Notes under the pieces: generated by a model
The model's database searches: none
Told to the model about the DNA's origin: nothing
Seen by the model: only the letters and a program-made list of their open reading frames with translations
Program-made: the position numbers and the translations under genes
Shown: positions 6,893-15,398 of the stretch, piece after piece
Layout of the letters: each line of letters begins with the position of its first letter
Position numbering within the stretch: position 1 is the first letter of the stretch
Source: an uncultured Sphingomonas sp.
GTDB lineage: Bacteria > Pseudomonadota > Alphaproteobacteria > Sphingomonadales > Sphingomonadaceae
Length of the DNA: 39,849 bases
Direction: 5' to 3'
Assembly (NCBI GenBank): GCA_913775025.1
Contig: CAJYJW010000032.1
Location: 1 to 39,849, forward strand

Positions 6893-8158
6893 ATGTCCAC
6901 CACGTTCAAGGACGACGTTGCCGTGCCGCCCGGTCTCTCCGCCGACCGGATCGTCGATATAGACATCTATTCGCCGCCCGGACGCGAGAAGGACTTCTAC
7001 GCCGCGTGGAAGACGTTGCAGGATAATTCCCCCCCGATCGTTTGGACGTCTCGTAACGAGGGTCACTGGATCGCGCTTTCGGGCGAGGTGCTCGCAGCGG
7101 TGCAAGGCGATCCAGAGCGTTTTTCGAACCGGATCATCGTCATACCGCGCTCGGTCGGCGAAAAGCATGCGCTGATCCCGACGACAATCGATCCACCCGA
7201 GCACCGCCCGTACCGTAGATTGCTTAACGATGGTCTCTCGCTTTCAAAGATCCGACATTTACACACGGCGATCGCCTCTGTCGCAGATGAGCTTATCGGC
7301 GGGTTCGTCGGGTTCGGTCGATGCGATTTCACCGCCGAGTTCGCACGCCTTTTTCCGATCCGCATCTTCATGTCGCTGGTCGCACTGCCGATGGCTGACG
7401 CGGATCGCCTGTGTTTCCTCGCCGAATGCATGACCAGACCGAACCCGCCACTGCCGTTCGAGGACGCCAAGCAAGCTTTCTACGCGTTCCTTGCGCCCGT
7501 CGTCGCCGAAAGGCGGGGCGGCTCCGGCGAGGACATCATCAGCGCGATCGTGAATGCGGATATCAACGGCCGCAAATTGAGTGATGAGGAGGCGCTGTCG
7601 CTGTGCACGCAGTTGCTGATCGCCGGCGTAGATACGGTGGTGAACGTGCTCGCATTCATCATGCTCGAACTCGCGCGCGATCCGGCGTTGCAGGAACGGC
7701 TCGCCGGCCTCACCCGCAGCGGGTTGCTTGCCGCGACGAACGAGCTGTTCCGGCGCTTCGGCTTCGTGACGATCGCGCGAACCGTACGCGAGGACATGGA
7801 GTTTCACGGCGTCCACTTGAAGGCCGGCGACCTCGTCTGCGTGCCGACGCAGGTCCACGGGCTCGACGAGCGGATCAATGCCTGCCCGCTCTCGATCGAC
7901 CTCGATCGACGCGGCGCGCGTCATTCCGCCTTCGGCAGCGGGCCGCACATGTGCCCGGGGCAGGAACTCGCACGCGCCGAGGTGGCGATCATGCTGGAAC
8001 GCTGGTTCGCCGCGATACCGCGCTTCCATGTCGGCGCGGACGCCGACCTGCGCAATCTGGCCGGCATTGTTCCACAAATCGCCCGTCTCACGCTTGAATG
8101 GGATGTTCTGCCTATGCCTTCGCATGATGGGCAGGGGGCGATCGAAGAGCTGGCTTGA
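6893..8158 (+). CDS. Cytochrome P450, CYP101 (P450cam)-like
   Basis: A soluble class I P450 monooxygenase of 421 residues that resembles P450cam along its whole length: IPTTIDPPEHRPYRRLL, FPIRIFMSL-ALP, the I helix LLIAGVDTVVNVL with the acid-alcohol pair D247/T248, EFHGVHLKAGD, and the haem loop FGSGPHMCPGQELAR with C354 as ligand. The start at 6893 follows GAGGGGAAAG; the ORF track start at 6800 is too early. Aligned by eye to P450cam, the camphor-contact residues differ: Y96 is H92, F87 is V83 and F98 is L94, so the substrate is probably not camphor. No ferredoxin or ferredoxin reductase gene lies in the island. A monocyclic terpenoid or ionone-like substrate is a guess from the family. 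Confidence 0.93.
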   Translation: MSTTFKDDVAVPPGLSADRIVDIDIYSPPGREKDFYAAWKTLQDNSPPIVWTSRNEGHWIALSGEVLAAVQGDPERFSNRIIVIPRSVGEKHALIPTTIDPPEHRPYRRLLNDGLSLSKIRHLHTAIASVADELIGGFVGFGRCDFTAEFARLFPIRIFMSLVALPMADADRLCFLAECMTRPNPPLPFEDAKQAFYAFLAPVVAERRGGSGEDIISAIVNADINGRKLSDEEALSLCTQLLIAGVDTVVNVLAFIMLELARDPALQERLAGLTRSGLLAATNELFRRFGFVTIARTVREDMEFHGVHLKAGDLVCVPTQVHGLDERINACPLSIDLDRRGARHSAFGSGPHMCPGQELARAEVAIMLERWFAAIPRFHVGADADLRNLAGIVPQIARLTLEWDVLPMPSHDGQGAIEELA

Positions 8159-8641
8159 GGGGCGGGTCGCGCGCATCACGAGCGATGCATTGGGGTTGGA
8201 TACCGAGGATCGCGAGAAACATCGAAGAGGTTGTCATGCAGGCCGGCATCGGCTCTGCTTCGCGCCGTTAGCTGGGCGGCAAATCGGCCATCGGATGGAC
8301 AAGAGCTTCAGTGGAGACGGCGATGCCCCCCAAAGCCCTCTACATGCCTGCGCCCCTCAACCCCGCTCTCAAGGCGAAGAACAAGCGGCTTTAGGTCTTG
8401 GCGGAACTGTGACTCAGCCCATCTTGCCGATGGTGGTTGTGATGCCAGTGATATGCCGCGCGGTATCGGCGGATTAAGTGGCGTCCGATCGGCCACCTTC
8501 GTTTACTCCTAATCCTGCTGCCGGTCATGTCGGCGCTGGTGTCGTGCTCGCAAAAGCGCATCGACAATCTCCCACCTGGCATCCGACATCCGGATTCGCT
8601 CACCCAACGCCTCCAGATGGCGGCAGTAAATTCATCGCAGA
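8159..8641. other. Gap of 483 bp without an intact gene
   Basis: Between the convergent P450 and tandem SnoaL genes no ORF has a recognisable family or a good ribosome site. The minus strand at 8414-8473 reads DTARHITGITTTIGKMG then stop, which resembles the C-terminal end of an SDR (typically ARxITGxxxxVDGGMG), preceded by stops in that frame. The rest shows no recognised family. The stretch probably holds degraded DNA from earlier rearrangement of the island. Confidence 0.45.
8414..8473 (-). pseudogene. Possible SDR C-terminal remnant
   Basis: Nineteen codons ending TARHITGITTTIGKMG-stop resemble the final strand and end of classical short-chain dehydrogenases. In-frame stops lie directly upstream, so nothing longer survives. 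The match is short and could be chance; it is listed because a complete SDR gene sits nearby in the island on the same strand. Confidence 0.3.
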
Positions 8642-9715
8642 TCAGCGCGAAGAGTTGTCGAAGAAAGTGCTCGAGAGATCCAACGGAGCCCAACTGCCAT
8701 TGTTGTTCAGGCCTTCGTAAGCCCCCCCAACTTCGCTCGAAAGATTGTGGGAGCTAGCCCAGTCGAAGACGAAGCGCCGGTGCGCGATCTTCCATTCGCC
8801 GTCGCGCTTGACGAAGCGGTCCAGATAGCGCCCGCCGGTGATCGTCTCCTGCGGATCATCGCCAAGCGTGGCACTATAAGCGATAACGTAGGTTTCGCCG
8901 ACCGCTTCATCGCCTCGGATCTCGAAATATTCATTGGCCAGGCTGTGAAAACAGGAGCGGAAATTCGCGCGCACTGCGGCGACGATGCGCTGCGAGAAAT
9001 CCGGCGCCTTGCCGTCGATCACGCCGGTAACGACGTCCGCGTCCTCATGGAACACGGAGGCCAGTAAAGCTGCGTCACCACGATCGACACCGCGCGCATA
9101 TGTGGCAACGAGATCGTGAAGGGCCTGCTTGGCTAAAGCGTCATCGAGCGCACGCATGATCACGTCTCCCTTGCTATCACTGAAGGCGGAACCGGAGATA
9201 AAGTCATGCGAGGGATCGTGATCGCGATGCGCGCCACGGAGCATGCCAAGAAGCGTTATCTCAGCGTCATCACGATTGATATTCCAGTCCAGAACGTAAG
9301 TGCGATGCGCTATGCGCCAGCCTGCCGTGCAACGGACGTGCCGGTCGAGATAACGGCCACCAATCCAGCGCTGGCGATCCGGTCCGGCCGGTTCGGGCGT
9401 ACGCATATAGGCTATGACGTAGCTTTCCGAACGCGCCTCATCTCCGTCGATGCTCACCAGCATGTTCGAGATGCGGTGGAACGTAACGTCACCGTTCGCC
9501 ATGGCATCGGCGAGGATCGTGGCGAAATCAGCCGCAGGGCCGTCGAACAAACCGTAAGCGACCGTGGCGCCGGGCGCGTAGGCCGACGCTAGAAGCGCGC
9601 GGTCGTTGCGGTCCACCCCGCGGCTGTGCCGGGCAAGATTGGTGCGTATCTCGCTGGTCGCCACGAGGGCGGCAATCGCCTTATCGCGGCGCTGCGCAGG
9701 CTCGACGACCGTCAT
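8642..9715 (-). CDS. Tandem SnoaL/NTF2-like protein (two fused domains)
   Basis: One 357-residue frame holds two homologous SnoaL-like (NTF2-fold, SnoaL_4 type) units. Domain 1 (about 15-165) has LARHSRGVDRNDRALLASAY, SESYVIAYMR and GRYLDRHVRCTAGWRIAHR; domain 2 (about 190-335) repeats this as YARGVDRGDAALLASVF, GETYVIAYSA and GRYLDRFVKRDGEWKIAHR. Such proteins usually act as single-domain cyclases, isomerases, dehydratases or oxygenase partners. At the domain junction the DNA has AAGGGAG eight bases before an ATG (MRALDDALAKQ), just what a separate second gene would have. The second domain may thus also be made alone, or two genes fused by loss of a stop codon. The ATG at 9715 is preferred over the TTG at 9733. 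The reaction is unknown; neighbours imply a ring-oxidation pathway. Confidence 0.85.
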   Translation of the reverse strand: MTVVEPAQRRDKAIAALVATSEIRTNLARHSRGVDRNDRALLASAYAPGATVAYGLFDGPAADFATILADAMANGDVTFHRISNMLVSIDGDEARSESYVIAYMRTPEPAGPDRQRWIGGRYLDRHVRCTAGWRIAHRTYVLDWNINRDDAEITLLGMLRGAHRDHDPSHDFISGSAFSDSKGDVIMRALDDALAKQALHDLVATYARGVDRGDAALLASVFHEDADVVTGVIDGKAPDFSQRIVAAVRANFRSCFHSLANEYFEIRGDEAVGETYVIAYSATLGDDPQETITGGRYLDRFVKRDGEWKIAHRRFVFDWASSHNLSSEVGGAYEGLNNNGSWAPLDLSSTFFDNSSR

Positions 9716-9932
9716 ATGTCGTTGCCGGTGCAATGCGTGTGCGAATATGGCGGATGGGCGCGATGTGCATCACCTGAAAGGGATTTTGCGCGCCAAGACT
9801 TTTGGAAGCCGTCGCGACAGTGATGGCGGCCCACCGGGCCGGTTCTGTCATTGCGGCCAACGATCTCCGCGCCGTTCCCGCCGCTCGCGCAAGCAGGACG
9901 AAAGGCATGCTTCCTCGACGACAGGGTCACGC

Positions 9933-10685
9933 TCATCGCATCGTCTCTCCGTTGTCGATCGTGATCGCCGTCCCGGTGATCTGCCGCGATTCATCAAAAC
10001 CGAGGAAGAGGACAAGGTTGGTCACGTCGCGCGGGCTGCCTTGCCCGTGGTTAGCGATCTGATCCGGCCCCGACTCGCTTTCCGGCAATTGCGCCAGTGC
10101 CGCACGGGTCATCGGCGTGTCATGGGCGCCAGGGATGATCGCGTTCACGCGAATGCGGCTACCCTGTTCCTGGCAGAACATCGCGGTCGATCGGGTGAGC
10201 GCGATGATCGCGCCCTTCGCCGCGGAATATCCCGGGATTAAGCCGACCCCTTTCGTTGCCGCCACCGATGAAACATCGATGATCGACCCACCATCTGTTC
10301 GGGCCATCAGTGGTATGCCGTGGCGACAGCCAAGGAAGGTGCCGATCGTCCTGACGTCAATCTGCAATTGCCAGTCTTCAAGGGCACAATCGACGATGGA
10401 ACCGAAGCGGACGAGGCCGGCATTGTTGACGAGAATGTCCAGCCGCTCGAAACGGCGTTCCACCTCAGTCATCGCCAGACCCCGCGCCGTGTCCGATCGC
10501 ACATCGGATTGAATCGCCGATGCATCCGGCAGGCGTGCCGCCGCCGCATGGACCGCCGCGCCGTCGATGTCAGCGAGGATCACCCTTGCGCCTTCTGCCG
10601 CCAGCAACGCGGCGTCTGCGAGCCCGTATCCCGACGCCACGCCCGTCACCAGCGCCACCTTCCCCGCGACGCGCCCATCCGCCAT
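9933..10685 (-). CDS. Short-chain dehydrogenase/reductase (SDR)
   Basis: A classical SDR of 250 residues: cofactor motif TGVASGYG near residue 14, the acidic D at the end of the second strand (ILADIDG) favouring NAD(H), NNAG, catalytic S in DVSSVAA, YSAAK, and the C-terminal ITGTAITIDNG. The second glycine-motif position is V-A-S-G-Y-G instead of the common GxxxGIG, an acceptable variant. The start at 10685 has GAGAAGG upstream; the longer frame from 10790 runs into the receptor gene. It lies 10 bp after the TonB receptor on the same strand and is surely co-transcribed. It probably oxidises an alcohol made by the island oxygenases; the substrate is unknown. Confidence 0.93.
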   Translation of the reverse strand: MADGRVAGKVALVTGVASGYGLADAALLAAEGARVILADIDGAAVHAAAARLPDASAIQSDVRSDTARGLAMTEVERRFERLDILVNNAGLVRFGSIVDCALEDWQLQIDVRTIGTFLGCRHGIPLMARTDGGSIIDVSSVAATKGVGLIPGYSAAKGAIIALTRSTAMFCQEQGSRIRVNAIIPGAHDTPMTRAALAQLPESESGPDQIANHGQGSPRDVTNLVLFLGFDESRQITGTAITIDNGETMR

Positions 10686-10695
10686 CTTGCCTTCT

Positions 10696-13062
10696 CTACA
10701 TATAGTTGGCGCGCAGCGTGATGCCGAAGCGCCGCGGCGGCTGATAGTTGGCGAACCCGGCGAAGCCGGGCGAGTCATAGACGCTGGCAAGATAGCGGTT
10801 GTCGAGCGCGTTCTTCACCCAAACGCTAACCGTCAGCCGGTTGCCCGGCAGCGTCCAGTCGAGATTGGCGTCGACGATGTGCGTAGGCTGGATCAGCGAC
10901 CGCGGGGTGTTCAGCACGTTGGTGAAGAATTTGGATGCGGTGTAGCTGTAGAGGGCATTGGCGGTCACTTTATTTTCGCCAAGCTCGATCGTGTAGGTCG
11001 CGCCGGCATTTGCCGACCACTCGGGCGAGTTCTGCAAACGCGCGCCCTTGAGGTTGACGGTCTGCAACGTTAGCGGATTGAGATACGGGAAGTCTTTGTA
11101 CTTCGCGTCAAGATAAGCGAGCGAGCCGGTCACCGTCAGGCCGTTTACCGGCGCTGCTGTCGCCTCAAGCTCGAAGCCCTTGATGATCGCCTTGCCGGCA
11201 TTCTGGATCGTATTGCCCTGTACCGGACCGGTCGGCGTGTTGACGAAGTAGATTTGGGCGACCTGCAGATCGCGATAGTTGGTGTGAAAACCCGCCAGGT
11301 TCACGCGCAGCCGGCGGTCGAGCAGATCGGCTTTGACACCCACCTCGATGGTGTCGACCTTCTCCGGATTATAAGGGCCGATGTCGCTCGGCAAACCGAT
11401 CCGGCCGACGAACCCGCCCGATTTGAACCCGCGTGCCCAGTTGCCGTAGGCAAGGATGCGATCCGTGATCTTCCAGTCGAGCCCCAGTTTCCACCCGACG
11501 TTGTTCCAGGACTTGGAGTCGACAGGATTGATCCGGCTGAGTTGTAACGCGTTGGTGCCCTCGAAATCGATCAGGCCCGCGGGGTTCAACAGATTGTCCA
11601 GCGACGCGTCCATCCTTGTCCGTTCATACGTATAACGGATACCGGCCTGGGCGCGGAGCGTATCGGTAATGTCGAAATAGTTCTGCAGAAAACCTGAAAC
11701 AGAATAATTTTCCTGGTCCTGCCGGTTTACCTGCATCAATCCGGGATTGGCGAAGGTCAGGCGGAAATCCTGCTGCAGGAAATAGTGATCCTTGATGTAG
11801 AACGCACCGGCAATGGCGTTCCACCAGTCCGTTATTCGAGCACTGGTCCGCAACTCCTGCGAGAATTGCCAGGCGCGGGTGCGGCGGCGCGTGTCGGCGA
11901 GCGAAAGGGGCGTGCCGTCCTGATCGGTGTATTCGAAGACGTTGACCTTCTTATATCCCGTAATCGACGTGATGTCGCCGATCGCGGTGTCGCGCAGGTT
12001 GAGCGTCAGCGTGCCCTTATAGGTGTTCAGGTTGGATACGTCCGGTACCGAATTGTTGGCCGAGAAATACTTGTCCGGCGCGTCGCAGCGCTGGCCGGGC
12101 TGGCAGGGTGATTGATACATGTTCTGTACGCCGGGGGGCACGTAGGTGATCTCGCCCGGGTAGGCGCCGTTGACCACGATCGGCGCGCCGTTGCGACCGC
12201 GATCATATTCGCCGCTGGCGATCGCATCGAAGGTTGACGACGGGCTCCACTTCAATGTGCCGCGCACGACCTGTACGTTACGCTTCCCCATCTTGCTGCC
12301 GTCCACGACGTTCGTGACCCAGCCATTATATTCGTCGTGCGAGGCGGCGATGCGCGCCGAAAGGGTGTCGCTCAGCGGCGTATTGACAACGCCATTGACG
12401 TTGAAGCCGCCATAATTGCTGAGCGTCGCCTCGCCCTTTGCGCCGAAGCGATCGGTCGGCAGAGCATTGACAACGTTGATGACGCCTCCGGTCGTGTTCG
12501 CTCCAAAGAGCGTGCCCTGCGGTCCGCGCAGCGTCTCGATGCGATCGATGTCGAGCAGATCGACAAGCGCGCCGGTCGAAAAGAATTGCGGCACGCCGTC
12601 GACGACGATCGACACGGTGTTGCCAGCGTAGGGATCAGGTTCGATCACGCCGATACCGCGGATCGTGAACACCGCCGAGTTCGGCGTGTTCGAAAAATTG
12701 TTGATCTGGACGTTAGGCGTCGTGCCTTGCAGCCCTTGGATCGTCACCGCGTGGAGGTTGGCCACTGCGGCGCCACTCACCGCAGTAACAGAAATCGGTA
12801 CGTTCTGGAGATTCTCGGCCCGCTTCTGCGCGGTGACGACGATGTCCTGAAGGCCGGTGGTTCCAGCGCTCGTATCGCTGATCGCCGCAGGGCTACCAAC
12901 CGCACGCAACTCGGTGACCGGGGTGCCTGCCGCCCGACCCACCTCGGGCGCGACAGGCGGCGCGGGCTGCGGTGTCGCGACAGCTGGCTGCGCCGCGACT
13001 GTTCCGGCCGTCAGTAGTGCGGCGACAGCGACCGACGAACGAAAAAGGCCCACACGGTCCAT
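10696..13062 (-). CDS. TonB-dependent receptor of the catabolic island
   Basis: A complete outer-membrane receptor of about 788 residues. Signal peptide MDRVGLFRSSVAVAALLTAG ends near VAAQPA. The plug follows, with DIVVTAQKRAENLQNVPISV, GVGVIEPD-type RGIGVIEPDPY, and RGPQGTLFGANTTGGVINVV. The barrel includes ILAYGNWARGFKSGGF and a C-terminal strand RRFGITLRANYM. ATG at about 13062 is chosen because GGGGGAGG lies upstream and the signal peptide starts there. It leads an operon with the SDR. A GGACGATCGTCC palindrome 132 bp upstream probably places it under the adjacent TetR regulator. Receptors of this group in sphingomonads often serve uptake of hydrophobic organic compounds, which would fit the oxygenases; that is inference. 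Confidence 0.95.
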   Translation of the reverse strand: MDRVGLFRSSVAVAALLTAGTVAAQPAVATPQPAPPVAPEVGRAAGTPVTELRAVGSPAAISDTSAGTTGLQDIVVTAQKRAENLQNVPISVTAVSGAAVANLHAVTIQGLQGTTPNVQINNFSNTPNSAVFTIRGIGVIEPDPYAGNTVSIVVDGVPQFFSTGALVDLLDIDRIETLRGPQGTLFGANTTGGVINVVNALPTDRFGAKGEATLSNYGGFNVNGVVNTPLSDTLSARIAASHDEYNGWVTNVVDGSKMGKRNVQVVRGTLKWSPSSTFDAIASGEYDRGRNGAPIVVNGAYPGEITYVPPGVQNMYQSPCQPGQRCDAPDKYFSANNSVPDVSNLNTYKGTLTLNLRDTAIGDITSITGYKKVNVFEYTDQDGTPLSLADTRRRTRAWQFSQELRTSARITDWWNAIAGAFYIKDHYFLQQDFRLTFANPGLMQVNRQDQENYSVSGFLQNYFDITDTLRAQAGIRYTYERTRMDASLDNLLNPAGLIDFEGTNALQLSRINPVDSKSWNNVGWKLGLDWKITDRILAYGNWARGFKSGGFVGRIGLPSDIGPYNPEKVDTIEVGVKADLLDRRLRVNLAGFHTNYRDLQVAQIYFVNTPTGPVQGNTIQNAGKAIIKGFELEATAAPVNGLTVTGSLAYLDAKYKDFPYLNPLTLQTVNLKGARLQNSPEWSANAGATYTIELGENKVTANALYSYTASKFFTNVLNTPRSLIQPTHIVDANLDWTLPGNRLTVSVWVKNALDNRYLASVYDSPGFAGFANYQPPRRFGITLRANYM

Positions 13063-13193
13063 CGAACAACCTCCCCCTGCGCGGTTTGGCTGCGATCCTT
13101 GCCGCATTGCCCCCGCTATCCCGCGCGGTTCCACCACCGGAATGCCGCGCGCCACGGGCTAGTGGCCGCAGCAAGGCCCGTCTGAAATAGATC

Positions 13194-13205
13194 GGACGAT
13201 CGTCC
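13194..13205. promoter_or_regulatory. Putative TetR operator in front of the TonB receptor operon
   Basis: The perfect 12-bp palindrome GGACGATCGTCC lies in the 157-bp gap between tetR and the receptor gene. Its core is identical to the site at 13964-13977. With flanks the two sites agree on TAGGACGATCGTCCTA, each keeping one outer half. Twelve identical bases in both promoter regions around a tetR gene is the usual sign of a TetR regulon. Confidence 0.68.
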
Positions 13206-13219
13206 TACTGAACTAACGG

Positions 13220-13906
13220 CTAGGTGGGGTCGGCCAGCGCCAGATTGCCCGCCGTGAAGAAGGTGGCGGCCGGATCAAGCAGTTGGTCGATGCGGTCGGC
13301 GTCGAAATGTCCGGCCGATATCGAGTCGAGGAAGCCAGCGTCCTGCACGATGAAAACGAGCGCAGATTCGGTTAGGTAGAGGCCGATCTCGAACTGCTGC
13401 TGGTTCAGCCCGGGAAGGCCAATACGCAGGCGGTCGGCGAAAAGGTCGGACACCGCCTTCAGGCTTGCGAGCGCGGGCGTTACTTCCGGCACGCGATAAT
13501 GGCTCATGAACATCGATGTCATTCGGATATAGCTGCGCAGGCCGCGATAATCATCGACGCAGGCGCGCAAGAAGGGCGTCAGGAACGCCTTGACGATCTC
13601 GCGCGGATCGTCCCCCGCCTCGGCCAGTCCTTCGGCTACGGCATCGCGCAGTACCGGGAGGCGGCGATCGACGACCGCTTGCACCAGCGCCTCCTTCGAA
13701 GGAAAATAATGGTTGATGAGGCCCAGCGCCGCACCTCCACGAGCTGAGATCTCGCGCATCGACGCGCCATAATAGCCACGTTCTGAAAAGACCGCCTCAG
13801 CCGCATCCATGATCGCCTCGCGCCGTGCCTCGCCCTTCGCCCCACGGCGGCGCGACGGGGCGGGTGGCTGCACCGGAATTTTTTCGGCGTCGCTCACGAT
13901 GTCCAT
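13220..13906 (-). CDS. TetR-family transcriptional regulator
   Basis: A TetR/AcrR-type repressor, about 228 residues. The N-terminal helix-turn-helix is clear (EAIMDAAEAVFSERGYYGASMREISARGGAALGLINHYFPSKEAL), followed by a ligand-binding helical domain (YRGLRSYIRMTSMFMSHYR, QQQFEIGLYLTESALVFI). The start is uncertain: ATG at 13906 gives the protein listed, while ATG at 13954 adds 16 residues and sits only 10 bases from the operator-like palindrome; neither has a strong ribosome site. It lies between the receptor-SDR operon and the divergent Rieske operon with a palindrome in each gap. It probably represses both and itself until the pathway substrate or an intermediate binds. Confidence 0.9.
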   Translation of the reverse strand: MDIVSDAEKIPVQPPAPSRRRGAKGEARREAIMDAAEAVFSERGYYGASMREISARGGAALGLINHYFPSKEALVQAVVDRRLPVLRDAVAEGLAEAGDDPREIVKAFLTPFLRACVDDYRGLRSYIRMTSMFMSHYRVPEVTPALASLKAVSDLFADRLRIGLPGLNQQQFEIGLYLTESALVFIVQDAGFLDSISAGHFDADRIDQLLDPAATFFTAGNLALADPT

Positions 13907-13963
13907 TCGGCGGACCCACGCATCGTCCGAACACGCCACCCGCGGCCTCGCCATAGTGCTAGT

Positions 13964-13977
13964 AGGACGATCGTCCT
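13964..13977. promoter_or_regulatory. Putative TetR operator between tetR and the Rieske operon
   Basis: AGGACGATCGTCCT is a perfect 14-bp palindrome located in the divergent gap, 58 bp before the tetR start at 13906 and 80 bp before the Rieske start. It matches the site at 13194-13205 over its 12-bp core. From here one bound repressor could control both directions. Confidence 0.72.
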
Positions 13978-14057
13978 GTTTGAGTGCATATTCAAGACAA
14001 ATCTCCATACGATCCGGCGCGGCATCCGGGCGGAGCAGCATAGTCAGGAGAGCGTTC

Positions 14058-15398
14058 GTGACCAACATCCTCCGCCATCCGCTGACGCTCGACGGGCGTG
14101 ACGCTACCCAGTTGCGCGGCGATCCGATCACGGGCGATCGCTATACCTCGCCTGCATTCGCGAAAGCGGAATGGGATCACATGTGGACCAAGATCTGGCA
14201 CGTCGCCGGACGGCTCGCCGACATTCCCGAGAGCGGCGACTATCTTGTCCACGATTTCATGCATGAGAGCGTGATCTGCGTGCGGCAAGACGATGGCTCG
14301 ATCCGTGCCTTCTATAATGTCTGTGGGCATCGCGGCCAGCGGCTTGCAGCGAACAGCGCCTTCGCGCCCGACGGCTTCCGCTGCCCGTATCATGGCTGGC
14401 TATGGGGCATCGACGGCATCCTGAAGGATCTTCAGGACCCGGAGGACTTTCCACAGGGAAATCCTTGCGGCAAGCTTAGCTTGGCCGAGCTGACGTGCGA
14501 TACCTGGGGCGGCTTTGTCTGGTACTCGCTGGCTGAAAAGCCCCAGCCGCTGCGTGAGTATCTCGCCCCGCTGCCCGATCTCTATTCCAACTACCCGATG
14601 GATACGGCGGTCCTCGTCTTTGGGCTCAAAATCAGGCTCAACACCAATTGGAAGTTCGCGACAGACAACTTCTCCGAAAGCTATCACACCCGGACCGCAC
14701 ATCCGCAGGTGCCCCCGTGGATCGATCAGGACGTCGATAGCGCGCGACACGAAATGTACCCGCAGGGGCATGGCCGAACGGTGCAGCCGATGCGCCCCTC
14801 GCTTACCGATCGCCTGCCGGACGGCGAGCCGCACCCGTTCGACTATATTCTGCGTCAGTGGAACATCGATCCGGAGAGCTATTCGGATTTCGAAACCAAG
14901 GCGATGCAGGGCTGGCTCGATCTCAAGGCCGCGAAGAAGCGGCTGTGGCGAGAGCGCGGTTTTGTTCACTACGAGCGCATGAACGATGAGGAGCTGACCG
15001 ACAGTCCGCACACCGTCATCTTCCCCAACGTGACCTTGTCCTACCTTCCGGATAATTTGATCTTCTTCCGTACCGAGCCGCATCCGGACGACCCGAACAA
15101 GTGCACGTTCGATTTGTGGCTGATGGCCTATCCGGTCGAGGGCATGGACGAGGTGGAATCGATCATGGCCGGCCCACGCCCGCTGCGGGAGGCGGAGATC
15201 GAGGTGCGCGACTTCGACGGTGGAGCCGGCGTGCCCGAGATCGACGGGCAGATCGTTTATCAGGACATGATGCTGGCCGAGAACCAGCAGCGCGGCATGC
15301 ACTCGCGCGGCTATCGTGACAGCTATCTGGCCGCGCAGGAGACCCGCGTGCGTTTCTTCCACGAGGTGTTGAACGATTATCTGGAGGGGCGGCGCTGA
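14058..15398 (+). CDS. Rieske non-haem iron oxygenase, alpha subunit
   Basis: A ring-hydroxylating (or demethylating) oxygenase large subunit of 446 residues. The Rieske cluster motif is C89-G-H91 ... C109-P-Y-H112. The mononuclear iron site starts with NWKFATDNFSESYHTRTAHP near residues 197-216. The GTG start at 14058 has AGGAG about 8 bases upstream and begins VTNILRHPLTLDG; the long in-frame extension back to 13809 lies over tetR and is discarded. It overlaps the SnoaL-like gene by one base (TGATG). No ferredoxin or reductase for it is nearby. Domain order and length fit the SRPBCC oxygenases acting on aromatic acids or similar compounds; the substrate cannot be read from the sequence. Confidence 0.94.
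   Translation: MTNILRHPLTLDGRDATQLRGDPITGDRYTSPAFAKAEWDHMWTKIWHVAGRLADIPESGDYLVHDFMHESVICVRQDDGSIRAFYNVCGHRGQRLAANSAFAPDGFRCPYHGWLWGIDGILKDLQDPEDFPQGNPCGKLSLAELTCDTWGGFVWYSLAEKPQPLREYLAPLPDLYSNYPMDTAVLVFGLKIRLNTNWKFATDNFSESYHTRTAHPQVPPWIDQDVDSARHEMYPQGHGRTVQPMRPSLTDRLPDGEPHPFDYILRQWNIDPESYSDFETKAMQGWLDLKAAKKRLWRERGFVHYERMNDEELTDSPHTVIFPNVTLSYLPDNLIFFRTEPHPDDPNKCTFDLWLMAYPVEGMDEVESIMAGPRPLREAEIEVRDFDGGAGVPEIDGQIVYQDMMLAENQQRGMHSRGYRDSYLAAQETRVRFFHEVLNDYLEGRR

Noticed and set aside
13907-13930. Possible third TetR operator (CGGAC ... GTCCG)
   Set aside because: The half-sites are spaced differently from the two perfect palindromes and such short GC-rich repeats are common here.
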